A stretch of 64,000 bases of DNA from Lachnospiraceae bacterium. Its GTDB lineage: Bacteria > Bacillota > Clostridia > Lachnospirales > Lachnospiraceae. Shown in pieces: positions 52,260 through 60,675 of the stretch (positions are counted from its first letter, which is position 1; every line of letters begins with the position of its first letter). The stretch spans positions 1-64,000 of the forward strand of contig JAFUNC010000012.1 of NCBI GenBank assembly GCA_017473115.1. Direction: 5' to 3'. The notes under the pieces were generated by a model. It was not told the origin of the DNA and did not search any database. It saw only the letters and a program-made list of their open reading frames with translations. Both the position numbers and the translations under genes were made by a program.

Positions 52260-52709
52260 CTAAAAGAGATACTTATCATCTCTTAACCATTCTTCTTGAA
52301 CTTCTTTAGATCTGTTCTTAGGCTGCCAAAACACTTTAAAGCATATGCCACCAACAACCACAAACAAGATTCCCAACGCATAATTGGTGGTTGTAGGCCA
52401 CTCCGGATTCTCCGGATTAATAAATAATGTATAGGGCTTGCCGTCTTTCATTGTAAAAGCGTTAAAACTGCCAAGCGCAACATCCTTATAAATCACACCT
52501 TCGTATTCATAAGTTACATAGGCTTTTCGGGTATTACCTTCGCCGTCCCAAGAAGTACGAACTGCCAATTGGCACTCCACCTTATCATACGCCACCATAT
52601 GATGAACGCTGACGCCAATCATGACCACACCTATCAGTACAAAAATAAGACACATATACGAAACTACGTTTTTATTTTTTCCGTTGTTAACCTTTTTCAA
52701 CATCCCCAT
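52260..52709 (-). CDS. DUF3592-like membrane protein
   Basis: 149 residues with two membrane helices (about 18-38 and 110-130) around a beta-rich outer domain containing AYVTYEYEG and LFINPENPEW, the pattern of DUF3592 proteins. Function unknown. Confidence 0.6.
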   Translation of the reverse strand: MGMLKKVNNGKNKNVVSYMCLIFVLIGVVMIGVSVHHMVAYDKVECQLAVRTSWDGEGNTRKAYVTYEYEGVIYKDVALGSFNAFTMKDGKPYTLFINPENPEWPTTTNYALGILFVVVGGICFKVFWQPKNRSKEVQEEWLRDDKYLF

Positions 52710-52719
52710 TGCTTTTTCC

Positions 52720-53268
52720 TCACTTTGACGTGCGTTTTACTTCCCTGATATTCATTCCTACCAGTTTGCCGTAACAGTCGGTATATAACTTTTTATACTC
52801 ATCAAAATTCAATTCACAATCATAGCCCATGCTTACCAATTCCACACCAAAGACCTTGGCAACAACTCCAACTTCCTTCATTCCGTTTCTCTCATAAAAG
52901 GCTTTACGCCCGATACGCTGTTCCATATTCTTTGCTTTCACATAAACGCTCTCAATTTCCAAAAAGAAACGATAGTCTTTGTACTGCTCCTGCAACCATT
53001 TTAAACATCTGCTGCCGTACCCTTTTCCGCGGGCATCTTCTGCCACCGCAAAATAATCTAGCATTACCAAATCACCGCTGTTCATGGTGATTGCAAAGCC
53101 TTTAAATGTTCCTTCTTCTTCAATCAGCCACACATCCGCCTTGTTCTTTTTATGGGTAGAACGAATTAATCCTAAGGGTTTTCGTTCCGCCAGCGGAAAT
53201 GCTTTTTTATATAGTTTTGAAATATTACGCCAGTCGGCGTCTGTTTTTATTGCTCTATATTCAATCAA
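52720..53268 (-). CDS. GNAT-family N-acetyltransferase
   Basis: 182 residues; acetyl-CoA loop AEDARGKGYGSRCLKWL and FYERNGM. Third of five GNAT genes in this stretch. Substrate unknown. Confidence 0.85.
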   Translation of the reverse strand: MIEYRAIKTDADWRNISKLYKKAFPLAERKPLGLIRSTHKKNKADVWLIEEEGTFKGFAITMNSGDLVMLDYFAVAEDARGKGYGSRCLKWLQEQYKDYRFFLEIESVYVKAKNMEQRIGRKAFYERNGMKEVGVVAKVFGVELVSMGYDCELNFDEYKKLYTDCYGKLVGMNIREVKRTSK

Positions 53269-53315
53269 TTTGTTATATCCTTTATTTAAAATATTACGTA
53301 CGGATAGTAATATCT

Positions 53316-53648
53316 CTATCCTTCCATCATCTCAATCGTCACGCGATTCCACTGATACTTCTCCATATCAACCTTACCATCCACAAATCCTACTCCCTCG
53401 TTTTGCAGCAATGTAATCTGCTGATTCTCACCGCCGAAAGCAAAGGCTTTGGACACTTCGCCCAAACGGTTCACTACGCGATGACAGGGGATTGTTTTCG
53501 GGTCCGGATTTGAATGCAGGGCATATCCCACCACGCGGGACCACCTTTTATTTCCTGCAAGAGACGCAACTTGTCCGTATGTTGCAACCTTACCTTTTGG
53601 AATTTGTTTTACGACATCATAGATTAATTCAAATGTGGATTTATTCAT
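53316..53648 (-). CDS. MGMT-family DNA alkyl-repair protein
   Basis: 110 residues from the ATG at 53648, preceded by GAGG. It has the AdaB/Ogt DNA-binding helix (GKVATYGQVASLAG) and IPCHRV, with the alkyl-accepting cysteine, but lacks the N-terminal domain of Ogt, so it is the short form. It could repair O6-alkylguanine or flag it for excision repair. Ten bases downstream of the LURP-like gene. Confidence 0.82.
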   Translation of the reverse strand: MNKSTFELIYDVVKQIPKGKVATYGQVASLAGNKRWSRVVGYALHSNPDPKTIPCHRVVNRLGEVSKAFAFGGENQQITLLQNEGVGFVDGKVDMEKYQWNRVTIEMMEG

Positions 53649-53658
53649 CGCCACCTCG

Positions 53659-54129
53659 TTAATTTCTCGAACACTTCTCCGCATCAATTGCCAAAACCAC
53701 CATCAATGCACACAATACATTCTGCGGATTTTCCACCGTGATGGAATAAGTGTCCGTCCAATTAAGAAGTTCTTTGTTCACGGTTGCTATGCATGTTCCG
53801 GCACGATTTTTAATCTCGTAGTCCCATCCGAAAAAATCGCCTTCCACATGCCAGCCATTGTAATCAATATCATATTTTGCACTAAAAAAGGTAAATTCTC
53901 TCGCTATACTCCCAACGCAATTACCACCTAAATATAGATCAAATTTCGGCATCAATTTAAATAATCTTTCCTGTATCATGCCCAACTCATTTCCATTGGC
54001 ATCATAAATTCTAAGGCAATGTCCCAATGACGGTTCACCTTTTACCGTAAATAGTGTGCGCCCCATTTCGTCGTATATATCATAACTATGAAACCAAGAA
54101 AACATTCTTTGTTTAAATAAAAGTTTCAT
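53659..54129 (-). CDS. LURP-one-related (DUF567-like) protein
   Basis: 156 residues, an all-beta barrel of the Tubby/LURP-one type: FSWFHSYDIYDEMG, ANGNELGMIQERLF and YDIDYNGWHVEGDFFGWDY. No catalytic residues; these proteins may bind phospholipids. It overlaps the end of the comB gene by 17 bases. Confidence 0.72.
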   Translation of the reverse strand: MKLLFKQRMFSWFHSYDIYDEMGRTLFTVKGEPSLGHCLRIYDANGNELGMIQERLFKLMPKFDLYLGGNCVGSIAREFTFFSAKYDIDYNGWHVEGDFFGWDYEIKNRAGTCIATVNKELLNWTDTYSITVENPQNVLCALMVVLAIDAEKCSRN

Positions 54130-54820
54130 TTCCTACTCTCCTCGCCACATACCCTATCCCATCCTTCTCAATCCGAATGATAAAAGGAAATTTGTTATAT
54201 TGAATACACATCCAAAAATCCGCCGTCGGAAAAACTTCTTTCTGCGCTTCATCAAAGAAATGCTTACCACCTGTAAACTGCAATTCTTCCGTACGCGCTT
54301 TCATATCCTGCAGTTCATTTCCTTCGAGAATACTTTTGATATACTCTGCGCAAAGTTCATCTTCCAAGGCCTGCGTCACGCCATTGTTACCCATACAAAC
54401 CAAGGACACTACTTCAGGATTTTTAATTTTAATATACTCTGCAACAGCCCTTGCATTCACAAGGCTCCCTGTTATAATCTCACTAGCACCCGTAGCATTC
54501 ACAATGCCCTGGGTTCCTGCACTTGTGGTATGGATAATGGTTTTACCTTCTACTCTCTCCCTGCTTACGGAAGACGGTGAATTCCCATAGTCAAAACCTT
54601 CACACATTTTACCCCGGCGTTCACCGATTAAAAGACTATTGTCCAAGGTCTCTTTTAGCCGGAAGGCCTCTTCAATGGTGCCCACGGGACGAATTTCTTT
54701 CACACCCATATCATGTAAATAACACTCTAATGAGAAAGCGCGAAACACGTCAATAATGACGGTCAGCCCCTCCGCTTGCTTTGCACCTTCTATGTAATGC
54801 AAAATGTTAATCTTGCTCAT
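54113..54820 (-). CDS. comB: 2-phosphosulfolactate phosphatase-like protein
   Basis: 235 residues from the ATG at 54820, which has AAGGAG upstream. Motifs VIIDVFRAF, GERRGKMCEGFDYGNSP and HTTSAGTQG are those of ComB. In methanogens this enzyme takes part in coenzyme M synthesis; in bacteria with no other CoM genes the true substrate is usually unknown, and none is seen here. Confidence 0.85.
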   Translation of the reverse strand: MSKINILHYIEGAKQAEGLTVIIDVFRAFSLECYLHDMGVKEIRPVGTIEEAFRLKETLDNSLLIGERRGKMCEGFDYGNSPSSVSRERVEGKTIIHTTSAGTQGIVNATGASEIITGSLVNARAVAEYIKIKNPEVVSLVCMGNNGVTQALEDELCAEYIKSILEGNELQDMKARTEELQFTGGKHFFDEAQKEVFPTADFWMCIQYNKFPFIIRIEKDGIGYVARRVGNETFI

Positions 54821-54951
54821 TGTGGTACTCCTTCTAGTAAGACTCAACTTATACTGTTCAAAACATAGCCATTAAGATTTTGCCTACATTTCAATTAATT
54901 AAAATACACAATAATCATATCACAATTTTTTTTACAATTCATTAACAATAT

Positions 54952-54981
54952 AAAAACGCCCTCGTTTTCCCATCCGAGAGC
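54952..54981 (-). terminator. Terminator of the DUF3800 gene
   Basis: GCTCTCG/CGAGGGC stem with one G-T pair and five T on the minus strand, 20 bases after the stop. Confidence 0.75.
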
Positions 54982-55000
54982 ATTCTTTCTTTGTCTTTAT

Positions 55001-55681
55001 TTATATAAATTCCTTTTTCTTAATTCCTTTCAGGAAATCCTTCTTCAAATCTCTCTTTGAATGAAAAATTTTCTTTTCCGAATTTGACAAGTCCTGATGT
55101 TCTGTTTTTACTCGCAACAACTCCAACGTACAAATCAAATCCGCAACTTGAAATAAGCGATATTCATTCGGAATCACTTTTCGCATATCATAATCAACCA
55201 GTTGTGTCGCAAATACTGTATTGAGGATACGATTTAACTCATGCTGTCCATTATCATAATATAAAATGACCTTGCTATAACTCTGAAAATATGTAAGATT
55301 ATCCCTAATAAACTGAGATAAATCTCTTGCCATTCTCGCTTCCAGTTTAAAAATATTATCATACTCAGATTTTTTATACACAAACGACTTATACTTGATA
55401 TCACATCCAAGCGTAAAATAAAATAATTTAGAAAATATCATCCGTCTTTCATTTGGTTCAAAATACCTGTATGGTTCTTCTCTTCTTATTAGCGGTTCTG
55501 TATGAATCGCCTGTTCGTTACCGTAACCTAAATTCTTTAATGCTTCATTTAGTTTCCCTATTTCCCCCGATATATCTACACTCTGGTCATGCATAATCAT
55601 AGTAATAATATAATATGGTGCATGCTTTTCATATTCACCTAAATCACCGGATTCATCTACAAATACACTTAATTCTCTCAT
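55001..55681 (-). CDS. DUF3800 protein
   Basis: 226 residues opening FVDESGD (residues 7-13), the RNase-H-like acidic motif of DUF3800, and ending with QVADLICTLELLRVK, its conserved C-terminal pattern. The family is often found near mobile or defence genes and near conserved RNA structures; its reaction is unknown but an acid-rich RNase H-like site suggests nucleic acid binding or cutting. Here the ATG lies just 15 bases after the terminator of a predicted small RNA, so its transcription would need read-through. Confidence 0.82.
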   Translation of the reverse strand: MRELSVFVDESGDLGEYEKHAPYYIITMIMHDQSVDISGEIGKLNEALKNLGYGNEQAIHTEPLIRREEPYRYFEPNERRMIFSKLFYFTLGCDIKYKSFVYKKSEYDNIFKLEARMARDLSQFIRDNLTYFQSYSKVILYYDNGQHELNRILNTVFATQLVDYDMRKVIPNEYRLFQVADLICTLELLRVKTEHQDLSNSEKKIFHSKRDLKKDFLKGIKKKEFI

Positions 55682-55695
55682 ATTACCCCTACAAT

Positions 55696-55770
55696 AAAAA
55701 AAGCGGGGAGTCTCCCCGCCAAATAGGTTGGACCTGGGTCTTTCGACCAGCCCATTGTAAACTTGTTTAC
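55696..55770 (-). ncRNA. Predicted ~75-nt structured RNA upstream of the DUF3800 gene
   Basis: Starts about seven bases after a perfect -10 and ends at a strong terminator (GCGGGGA/TCCCCGC then seven T, 55696-55719). Inside is GGTC-GAAA-GACC, a stable GNRA-capped stem, flanked by complementary bases (TGGG and CCCA) and a following GGTCCAACC. There is no reading frame of use. Conserved RNAs upstream of DUF3800 genes have been reported in comparative studies; whether this is one of those motifs needs a covariance search. Confidence 0.72.
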
Positions 55771-55776
55771 ACTTTT

Positions 55777-55805
55777 ATTATATGCAGAAAAACAAATTTA
55801 TGCAA
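55777..55805 (-). promoter_or_regulatory. Promoter of the small RNA/DUF3800 unit
   Basis: TTGCAT (55800-55805) and a perfect TATAAT (55777-55782) separated by 17 bases on the minus strand. Upstream at 55829-55843 is a 15-base inverted repeat, AGGTAGGACTTACCT, a possible regulator site. Confidence 0.8.
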
Positions 55806-55917
55806 TGATTTTTCATAACTTTCACTTAAGGTAGGACTTACCTATAATATTAGGCTAACACATTTTATATTTTAGTCAATATTTTTTCATCGTCAAAATT
55901 CGACAATCATTTCGCTT

Positions 55918-56430
55918 CTACAACTCAATCACATACATCCGTGCAGGCTTTCCTTCTGCCTCAAACTCCCGCTCCGGCACGCCACCGTTTTTTACAATGG
56001 TTTTAACGGACGCAATGTTATCTTGGAAAGTTGCCATATGCAACTCTGTCATTCCGGCCTGCTTTGCCACCTCTTTTATCTGGCGAAGCATTTCAGTTGC
56101 ATAACCTTTGCGACGCTCTCCGGGTCGGACACTGTAACCGCTGTTTCCGAAGTCCTGAAGAAAATCATTTAAGGTATGGCGCAAATCAATAATGCCTACA
56201 ATACGTCCCTCTTCGTTCACGGCGAAAAACGTATCCGTCACCACCCAAGCCGGATTCACCGTCTCGGGCGATGTATTATTGTTTACAGATACCAGCCACT
56301 CTTCGTAGGAATCCATTTGATCCAAAAGTTCGCTACCGTTGATTTCCTTATCACCATATTCAAAATGTTCTTTTTTATAATCCAGCGCAGCCTCTTTCAT
56401 CTCGGCTGTGGGGCGCACCAAATGTAACAT
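55918..56430 (-). CDS. GNAT-family N-acetyltransferase
   Basis: 170 residues with VRPGERRKGYATEMLRQI (acetyl-CoA loop) and NIASVKTIVKNGG. Fifth GNAT protein of the window. Substrate unknown. Confidence 0.88.
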   Translation of the reverse strand: MLHLVRPTAEMKEAALDYKKEHFEYGDKEINGSELLDQMDSYEEWLVSVNNNTSPETVNPAWVVTDTFFAVNEEGRIVGIIDLRHTLNDFLQDFGNSGYSVRPGERRKGYATEMLRQIKEVAKQAGMTELHMATFQDNIASVKTIVKNGGVPEREFEAEGKPARMYVIEL

Positions 56431-56465
56431 GCTTCTCTCCTAACTTTAAACCATTCATTTGCAAA

Positions 56466-57593
56466 TTATTGATCCGAATATTCTACATAAACACCATCTT
56501 CAAAGTAGCGACCATAAATTGAAAATTGTTTCAAAGTATCTTCTATCTCGTATTCACTCATGTTCAACTTCAAATATTCTTCGAAACCTGTCAAATCAAC
56601 ATATTCAGGATAACTAAGTAAGATATATGTAATCTGACAATTTTCCTCATCTACCAAGGCATATTCATACTGATAATCAACGCCGTCTGTTGCCACGTAT
56701 GCCGGTAGCGCATAACTTTCATCATCATATCGAATACCTACCGTGATATCCGCCACCGTACATTCAATAGAGGCAAGCCTCTCTACTTCTGCCTTGTAAT
56801 CTTCCACACTGTATTCTCCTTGCAAAATAATATATCCGTCCGTATCAAAAAATCCTGTTTTTAAATTAGATACAAATGTCGGTTCAATCATATATGCTGT
56901 ATCATCCGGAAAGACTAATAAATCACTTCCCAAATCCCCACCATATTCTTCGCATATGGCGGTTTTATCATAATTTTCAATACCGCTTTGACTTTCAAAA
57001 GGCGCACTTTCCAATATGAATACCGGTATCAGTGCAATCAGATATCTTATTACGAAATAAAATACCCAAGCCGCCACCACGATAATCAGTATGTTGCATC
57101 CTTTTACAAATTTCCGGTGCTTTGCAATTCTTTCAAGCATTCCGTTAATATATAAAGTCAATATTACCATAACCGTAAAAACAGCTATAGATAATACATA
57201 CGCTATCAGCGATGGTATTCCGGGTTCATAATCAATGCTTTGCAAGCCCAAAATAATCGCCATAAAAATTGTTCCCACCAAACTAATGAGTCTTACTCCC
57301 ACCAAAAGCATACTTTTCTGCTCTTCGGCATAATCTGCCATCTTGGTCGCAACCTCTTTTACTTCTTCATTCATTTTCTCGCTTTTCCTTTCACCATCAA
57401 TGATTTCTTTCATATCAACCTGATAGAATTCCGCCAACTCTACAAGAACGCTTAAATCAGGCATATTACTTCCGGTTTCCCATCTGGACACCGTACGGTC
57501 TGACACGCGGAACTGCTCTGCCAATTGCTCCTGCGTCAATTCCTTCTCTTTTCTGAGTTCCTTCAAAAAACGACCGATTTTTTTCTGGTCCAT
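56466..57593 (-). CDS. XRE-family regulator with membrane helices
   Basis: 375 residues from the ATG at 57593, preceded by AAAGGAGG. Residues 5-60 are a Cro/C1-type helix-turn-helix (LTQEQLAEQFRVSDRTVSRWE). Then come about three membrane helices (about 95-195) and a C-terminal domain of about 170 residues outside or inside the membrane, with no known motif. It could be a membrane-bound sensor that binds DNA. Targets unknown. Confidence 0.75.
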   Translation of the reverse strand: MDQKKIGRFLKELRKEKELTQEQLAEQFRVSDRTVSRWETGSNMPDLSVLVELAEFYQVDMKEIIDGERKSEKMNEEVKEVATKMADYAEEQKSMLLVGVRLISLVGTIFMAIILGLQSIDYEPGIPSLIAYVLSIAVFTVMVILTLYINGMLERIAKHRKFVKGCNILIIVVAAWVFYFVIRYLIALIPVFILESAPFESQSGIENYDKTAICEEYGGDLGSDLLVFPDDTAYMIEPTFVSNLKTGFFDTDGYIILQGEYSVEDYKAEVERLASIECTVADITVGIRYDDESYALPAYVATDGVDYQYEYALVDEENCQITYILLSYPEYVDLTGFEEYLKLNMSEYEIEDTLKQFSIYGRYFEDGVYVEYSDQ

Positions 57594-57635
57594 GGCGTTA
57601 CCTCCTTTCATTGACAGCGTACTTCAACTGCTTTA

Positions 57636-57671
57636 CAAAAAACACGACACAAAGCGAGAAATGCCGTGTTT
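57636..57671 (-). terminator. Terminator of yvcK
   Basis: AAACACG/CGTGTTT stem with a larger loop, six T on the minus strand; 40 bases after the yvcK stop. Confidence 0.6.
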
Positions 57672-57711
57672 CTGTAAATCAGACATTATTTGTCCGGTAT
57701 AAAATTTGTGC

Positions 57712-58668
57712 TTACTCCTTCTCACTCAACAAGTATCCGAATATATGCATTCCAAGTTTTAACACATTATGGCGAAGCAGGTTGTTTTTTACCGTAACAT
57801 AATCATCGCTGATGACCGTTTCCACGAACCTCTCCGTTTCCTCCCTGTCAAGTTCAACCGGATCTTTCTGTTCCAAAGACTCATAACGCTTTGCCATTGT
57901 CTCATCGATTTTACCGGCGTTAGCAACTACAACATCTATCTTGCGCTTGCCAAGATACTGGTTAATCAGGCGTATATGGTCGGAGACTTTGAAATCCTCC
58001 GTTTCCCCGGGCTGGGTCACCATATTGCAGACATACATAATCTTACCTTGGCTTCGGTCAATGGCATCCACAATCTCCTCACAAATCAAATTCGGAATAA
58101 TACTGGTAAAAAGACTTCCCATACTAAGCACAATTAAATCCGCCTCTTCCAGGGCTTTTACCGCTTCTTTGGTAGGCACGGGTTTTTCCTTATAAAAGAC
58201 ACGCTTCACAGCATTCTGATTCTCCGTGATGTTGTGTTCTCCTTCCACTATGCTCCCGTCCGCCATCTCCCCCACGAGGACTACATTGTCTTCCGTCAAC
58301 GGTACAACTTTACCTTTTAAATTAAAAACCTTGCTTAATGCTTCAATACCATCCGATAAATTACCCGTAATTTCGGAAGATGCCGTCAAAAGAAGATTAC
58401 CAACAGTATGGCCGTCTAAATCGCTGGTCGTATGAAAACGATAATTAAAAAGTTCCATAACCAAAGGTTCCGTTTCCGATAATGCAACCAAAACTCTTCG
58501 TATATCCCCAACTGCCGGAATACTGAATTCCTCACGCAAAACGCCGGTACTTCTTCCGTCATCACACACGGATACAATTGCTGTTAAATCAACAGGAAAT
58601 TCCTTTAATCCGCGAAGCAAAGTAGACGAACCGGTGCCGCCGCCCAAAACCACAACTTTTCTTTTCAT
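57712..58668 (-). CDS. yvcK: YvcK/CofD-like gluconeogenesis factor
   Basis: 318 residues. N-terminal Rossmann VVVLGGGTGSSTLLRGL, then VSVCDDGRSTG and PAVGDIRR, all YvcK hallmarks. In Bacillus it binds UDP-GlcNAc, is needed for growth on gluconeogenic carbon and for cell-wall control. It stands alone with its own terminator. Usual neighbours whiA and rapZ are not in this window. Confidence 0.92.
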   Translation of the reverse strand: MKRKVVVLGGGTGSSTLLRGLKEFPVDLTAIVSVCDDGRSTGVLREEFSIPAVGDIRRVLVALSETEPLVMELFNYRFHTTSDLDGHTVGNLLLTASSEITGNLSDGIEALSKVFNLKGKVVPLTEDNVVLVGEMADGSIVEGEHNITENQNAVKRVFYKEKPVPTKEAVKALEEADLIVLSMGSLFTSIIPNLICEEIVDAIDRSQGKIMYVCNMVTQPGETEDFKVSDHIRLINQYLGKRKIDVVVANAGKIDETMAKRYESLEQKDPVELDREETERFVETVISDDYVTVKNNLLRHNVLKLGMHIFGYLLSEKE

Positions 58669-58880
58669 AAAAATCTCCCTACTTTTTACAATCTATAATA
58701 TTACGAACTGTGATTATTTCATCTTTATAAAACAGCCGTTCCGTTATTGTTACAATCAACCACCTACGCCTTTCATATTAACATATTCGCTTTATTCCGA
58801 AAAGAAAATATTACATTTGCATATAAGTTTATTTTTTACAAATACTATAGTGAAAATACAATGAAAACGGAGAATAATCT

Positions 58881-59180
58881 ATGAATAAAGATAAAAAAGA
58901 ATTAGGCGCAGAACTTGCCTATGCTGCTTTCGATGAAGTTCCCACTCCCAAAGCAGACGCAAAAGAAATCATCGGCCTTGTAAAGACAAGCGGACGAATT
59001 ACAGGATATCGCTTATCCGACGGTATCACCGTATCCAAAGAAGAAGGTGTTGCCATGGCCAAAACAGGCGACATCAAAGGAGTCGGGGTCGCACATCGTA
59101 AGGACTCTGAATATCTCAAATCCCTGCCGGACGGTACCGAAAATAATAATCTTGGAAATCTACCTTCCGTAAGTGGTTAA
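58881..59180 (+). CDS. DUF3892-domain small protein
   Basis: 99 residues with the DUF3892 pattern IIGLVKTSGRITGYRLSDGITVSKEEGVAMAKTGDIKGVGVAHRK, a small beta-rich domain of unknown function. GGAG precedes the ATG. It converges on spoVG, sharing a bidirectional terminator. Confidence 0.7.
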   Translation: MNKDKKELGAELAYAAFDEVPTPKADAKEIIGLVKTSGRITGYRLSDGITVSKEEGVAMAKTGDIKGVGVAHRKDSEYLKSLPDGTENNNLGNLPSVSG

Positions 59181-59190
59181 AAACAAATAA

Positions 59191-59217
59191 AAAGGGGTGT
59201 CAAAACGACACCCCTTT
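59191..59217. terminator. Bidirectional terminator between DUF3892 gene and spoVG
   Basis: AAAGGGGTGTC/GACACCCCTTT with a 5-base loop; T-rich on the minus side, short T run on the plus side. Serves both converging genes. Confidence 0.85.
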
Positions 59218-59224
59218 ATCATTT

Positions 59225-59503
59225 TTATGAAACTGATTCCCTGTCTACACCGATATACTCTTCATATGCTTTCAAAATTATCTCCTGAATATACTCACGA
59301 GTCTCCGGCTTGATAGGATGCGCAATGTCACGATAATCGTCCTCTGACATTTTCCGGCTGGGCATTGCAATGAATGGCCCTTTATCACCCTCGATAATCT
59401 TGATATCGTGAACCACGAATTCGTTATCCAACGTAATGGACGCAACGGCTTTTAACTTGCCATCGCTTGAAATCTTTCGCACTCGAACATCTGTAATGGT
59501 CAC
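59225..59503 (-). CDS. spoVG: SpoVG, RNA-binding regulator
   Basis: 92 residues, full length, with a GTG start after [16 protein letters not shown] and [11 protein letters not shown] are the family hallmarks. It binds RNA and DNA and affects septation and sporulation in Bacillus. It follows glgD by 54 bases and may share its transcript. Confidence 0.95.
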   Translation of the reverse strand: MTITDVRVRKISSDGKLKAVASITLDNEFVVHDIKIIEGDKGPFIAMPSRKMSEDDYRDIAHPIKPETREYIQEIILKAYEEYIGVDRESVS

Positions 59504-59556
59504 GGTAACCCTCCTTCCCCTCTAGGACAGTTGTTGTTAACACATAACAATTCGCT

Positions 59557-60675
59557 TTATACGTCGTATCTTTCGTTCTTCTCAATTAAGACTTTAATTT
59601 CACCTTCGCCTACATAATAAGAATTTGCACGAATGGTATCACGACTCTCAACGATACAGTTCTCAATGTGAGTATTATCTCCGATGTATACATCATTTAA
59701 AATGATGGAATTCTTAATGGTACAATTGTTGCCCACAAATACCTTCTTGAAGATAATGGAGTTTTCAACCTTACCATTGATAATGCTGCCGCTGGATACA
59801 AGACTGTTCTTAACATCAGAACCAACATTGTATTTTGCAGGAGCCAAATCATCCACCTTAGAATATACCGCAGGATATTCACGGAAGAAATAATTTCTTA
59901 CATCCGGTTTTAAGAAGTCCATATTGGTCTCATAATAATCTTCAACAGATGCAATGTTCTTCCAGTAGTCTTTCATCTTATAGCCGAAAATTCTCTTCAT
60001 TCCCTTATAACGAATTAAAATATCCGCTACCAGGTCATGTCTGCCCTCTTCTGCAGATTTTTCGATTAACTCAATCAAAAGTCTTCTTCTGATGACATAG
60101 ATACCGCAAGAAACCGTATTGGATTTTGCAACAACAGGTTTCTCTTCAAATTCTTCAATGCGGCTTTCTTCATTCATCTTAATGATACCGTATCGGTCTA
60201 CGTTCATTCCTTCCGGCATGTCCTTGCAAACTACGGTAATGTCAGCCTTTTTATCAATATGATATTCAAGAACCTTATTGTAATCCATCTTATATACGCA
60301 ATCGCCTGATGCAATTACGACGTAAGGTTCATGGCTGTTCTTTAAGAAATCAAGATTCTGATAAATCGCATCTGCGGTACCGCGGTACCAGTTGCTGTTA
60401 TCTGCCGTCACAACAGGTGTAAATACGTATAAACCACCCTGCTTACGACCGAAGTCCCACCACTTGGAAGAACTTAAGTGTTCATTTAAACTGCGGGCAT
60501 TGTACTGTGTTAAAACTGCCACACGCTGAATGTGAGAGTTCGACATATTACTTAATGCGAAGTCAATACTTCTGTAACTACCTGCTACGGGCATAGCGGA
60601 AATCGCTCTCTTCTGAGACAATTCACGCATTCTGTGGTTATGGCCGCCGGCCAAAATAATTCCTATCGCTCTCAT
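59557..60675 (-). CDS. glgD: GlgD, regulatory ADP-glucose pyrophosphorylase subunit
   Basis: 372 residues: nucleotidyltransferase fold without several catalytic residues of GlgC (N-terminal GGHNHRMRELSQKRA replaces GGQGSRL) and a left-handed beta-helix C terminus (about 280-360). In Firmicutes it pairs with GlgC to control glycogen synthesis. Its ATG overlaps the glgC stop (TAATG). Confidence 0.93.
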   Translation of the reverse strand: MRAIGIILAGGHNHRMRELSQKRAISAMPVAGSYRSIDFALSNMSNSHIQRVAVLTQYNARSLNEHLSSSKWWDFGRKQGGLYVFTPVVTADNSNWYRGTADAIYQNLDFLKNSHEPYVVIASGDCVYKMDYNKVLEYHIDKKADITVVCKDMPEGMNVDRYGIIKMNEESRIEEFEEKPVVAKSNTVSCGIYVIRRRLLIELIEKSAEEGRHDLVADILIRYKGMKRIFGYKMKDYWKNIASVEDYYETNMDFLKPDVRNYFFREYPAVYSKVDDLAPAKYNVGSDVKNSLVSSGSIINGKVENSIIFKKVFVGNNCTIKNSIILNDVYIGDNTHIENCIVESRDTIRANSYYVGEGEIKVLIEKNERYDV

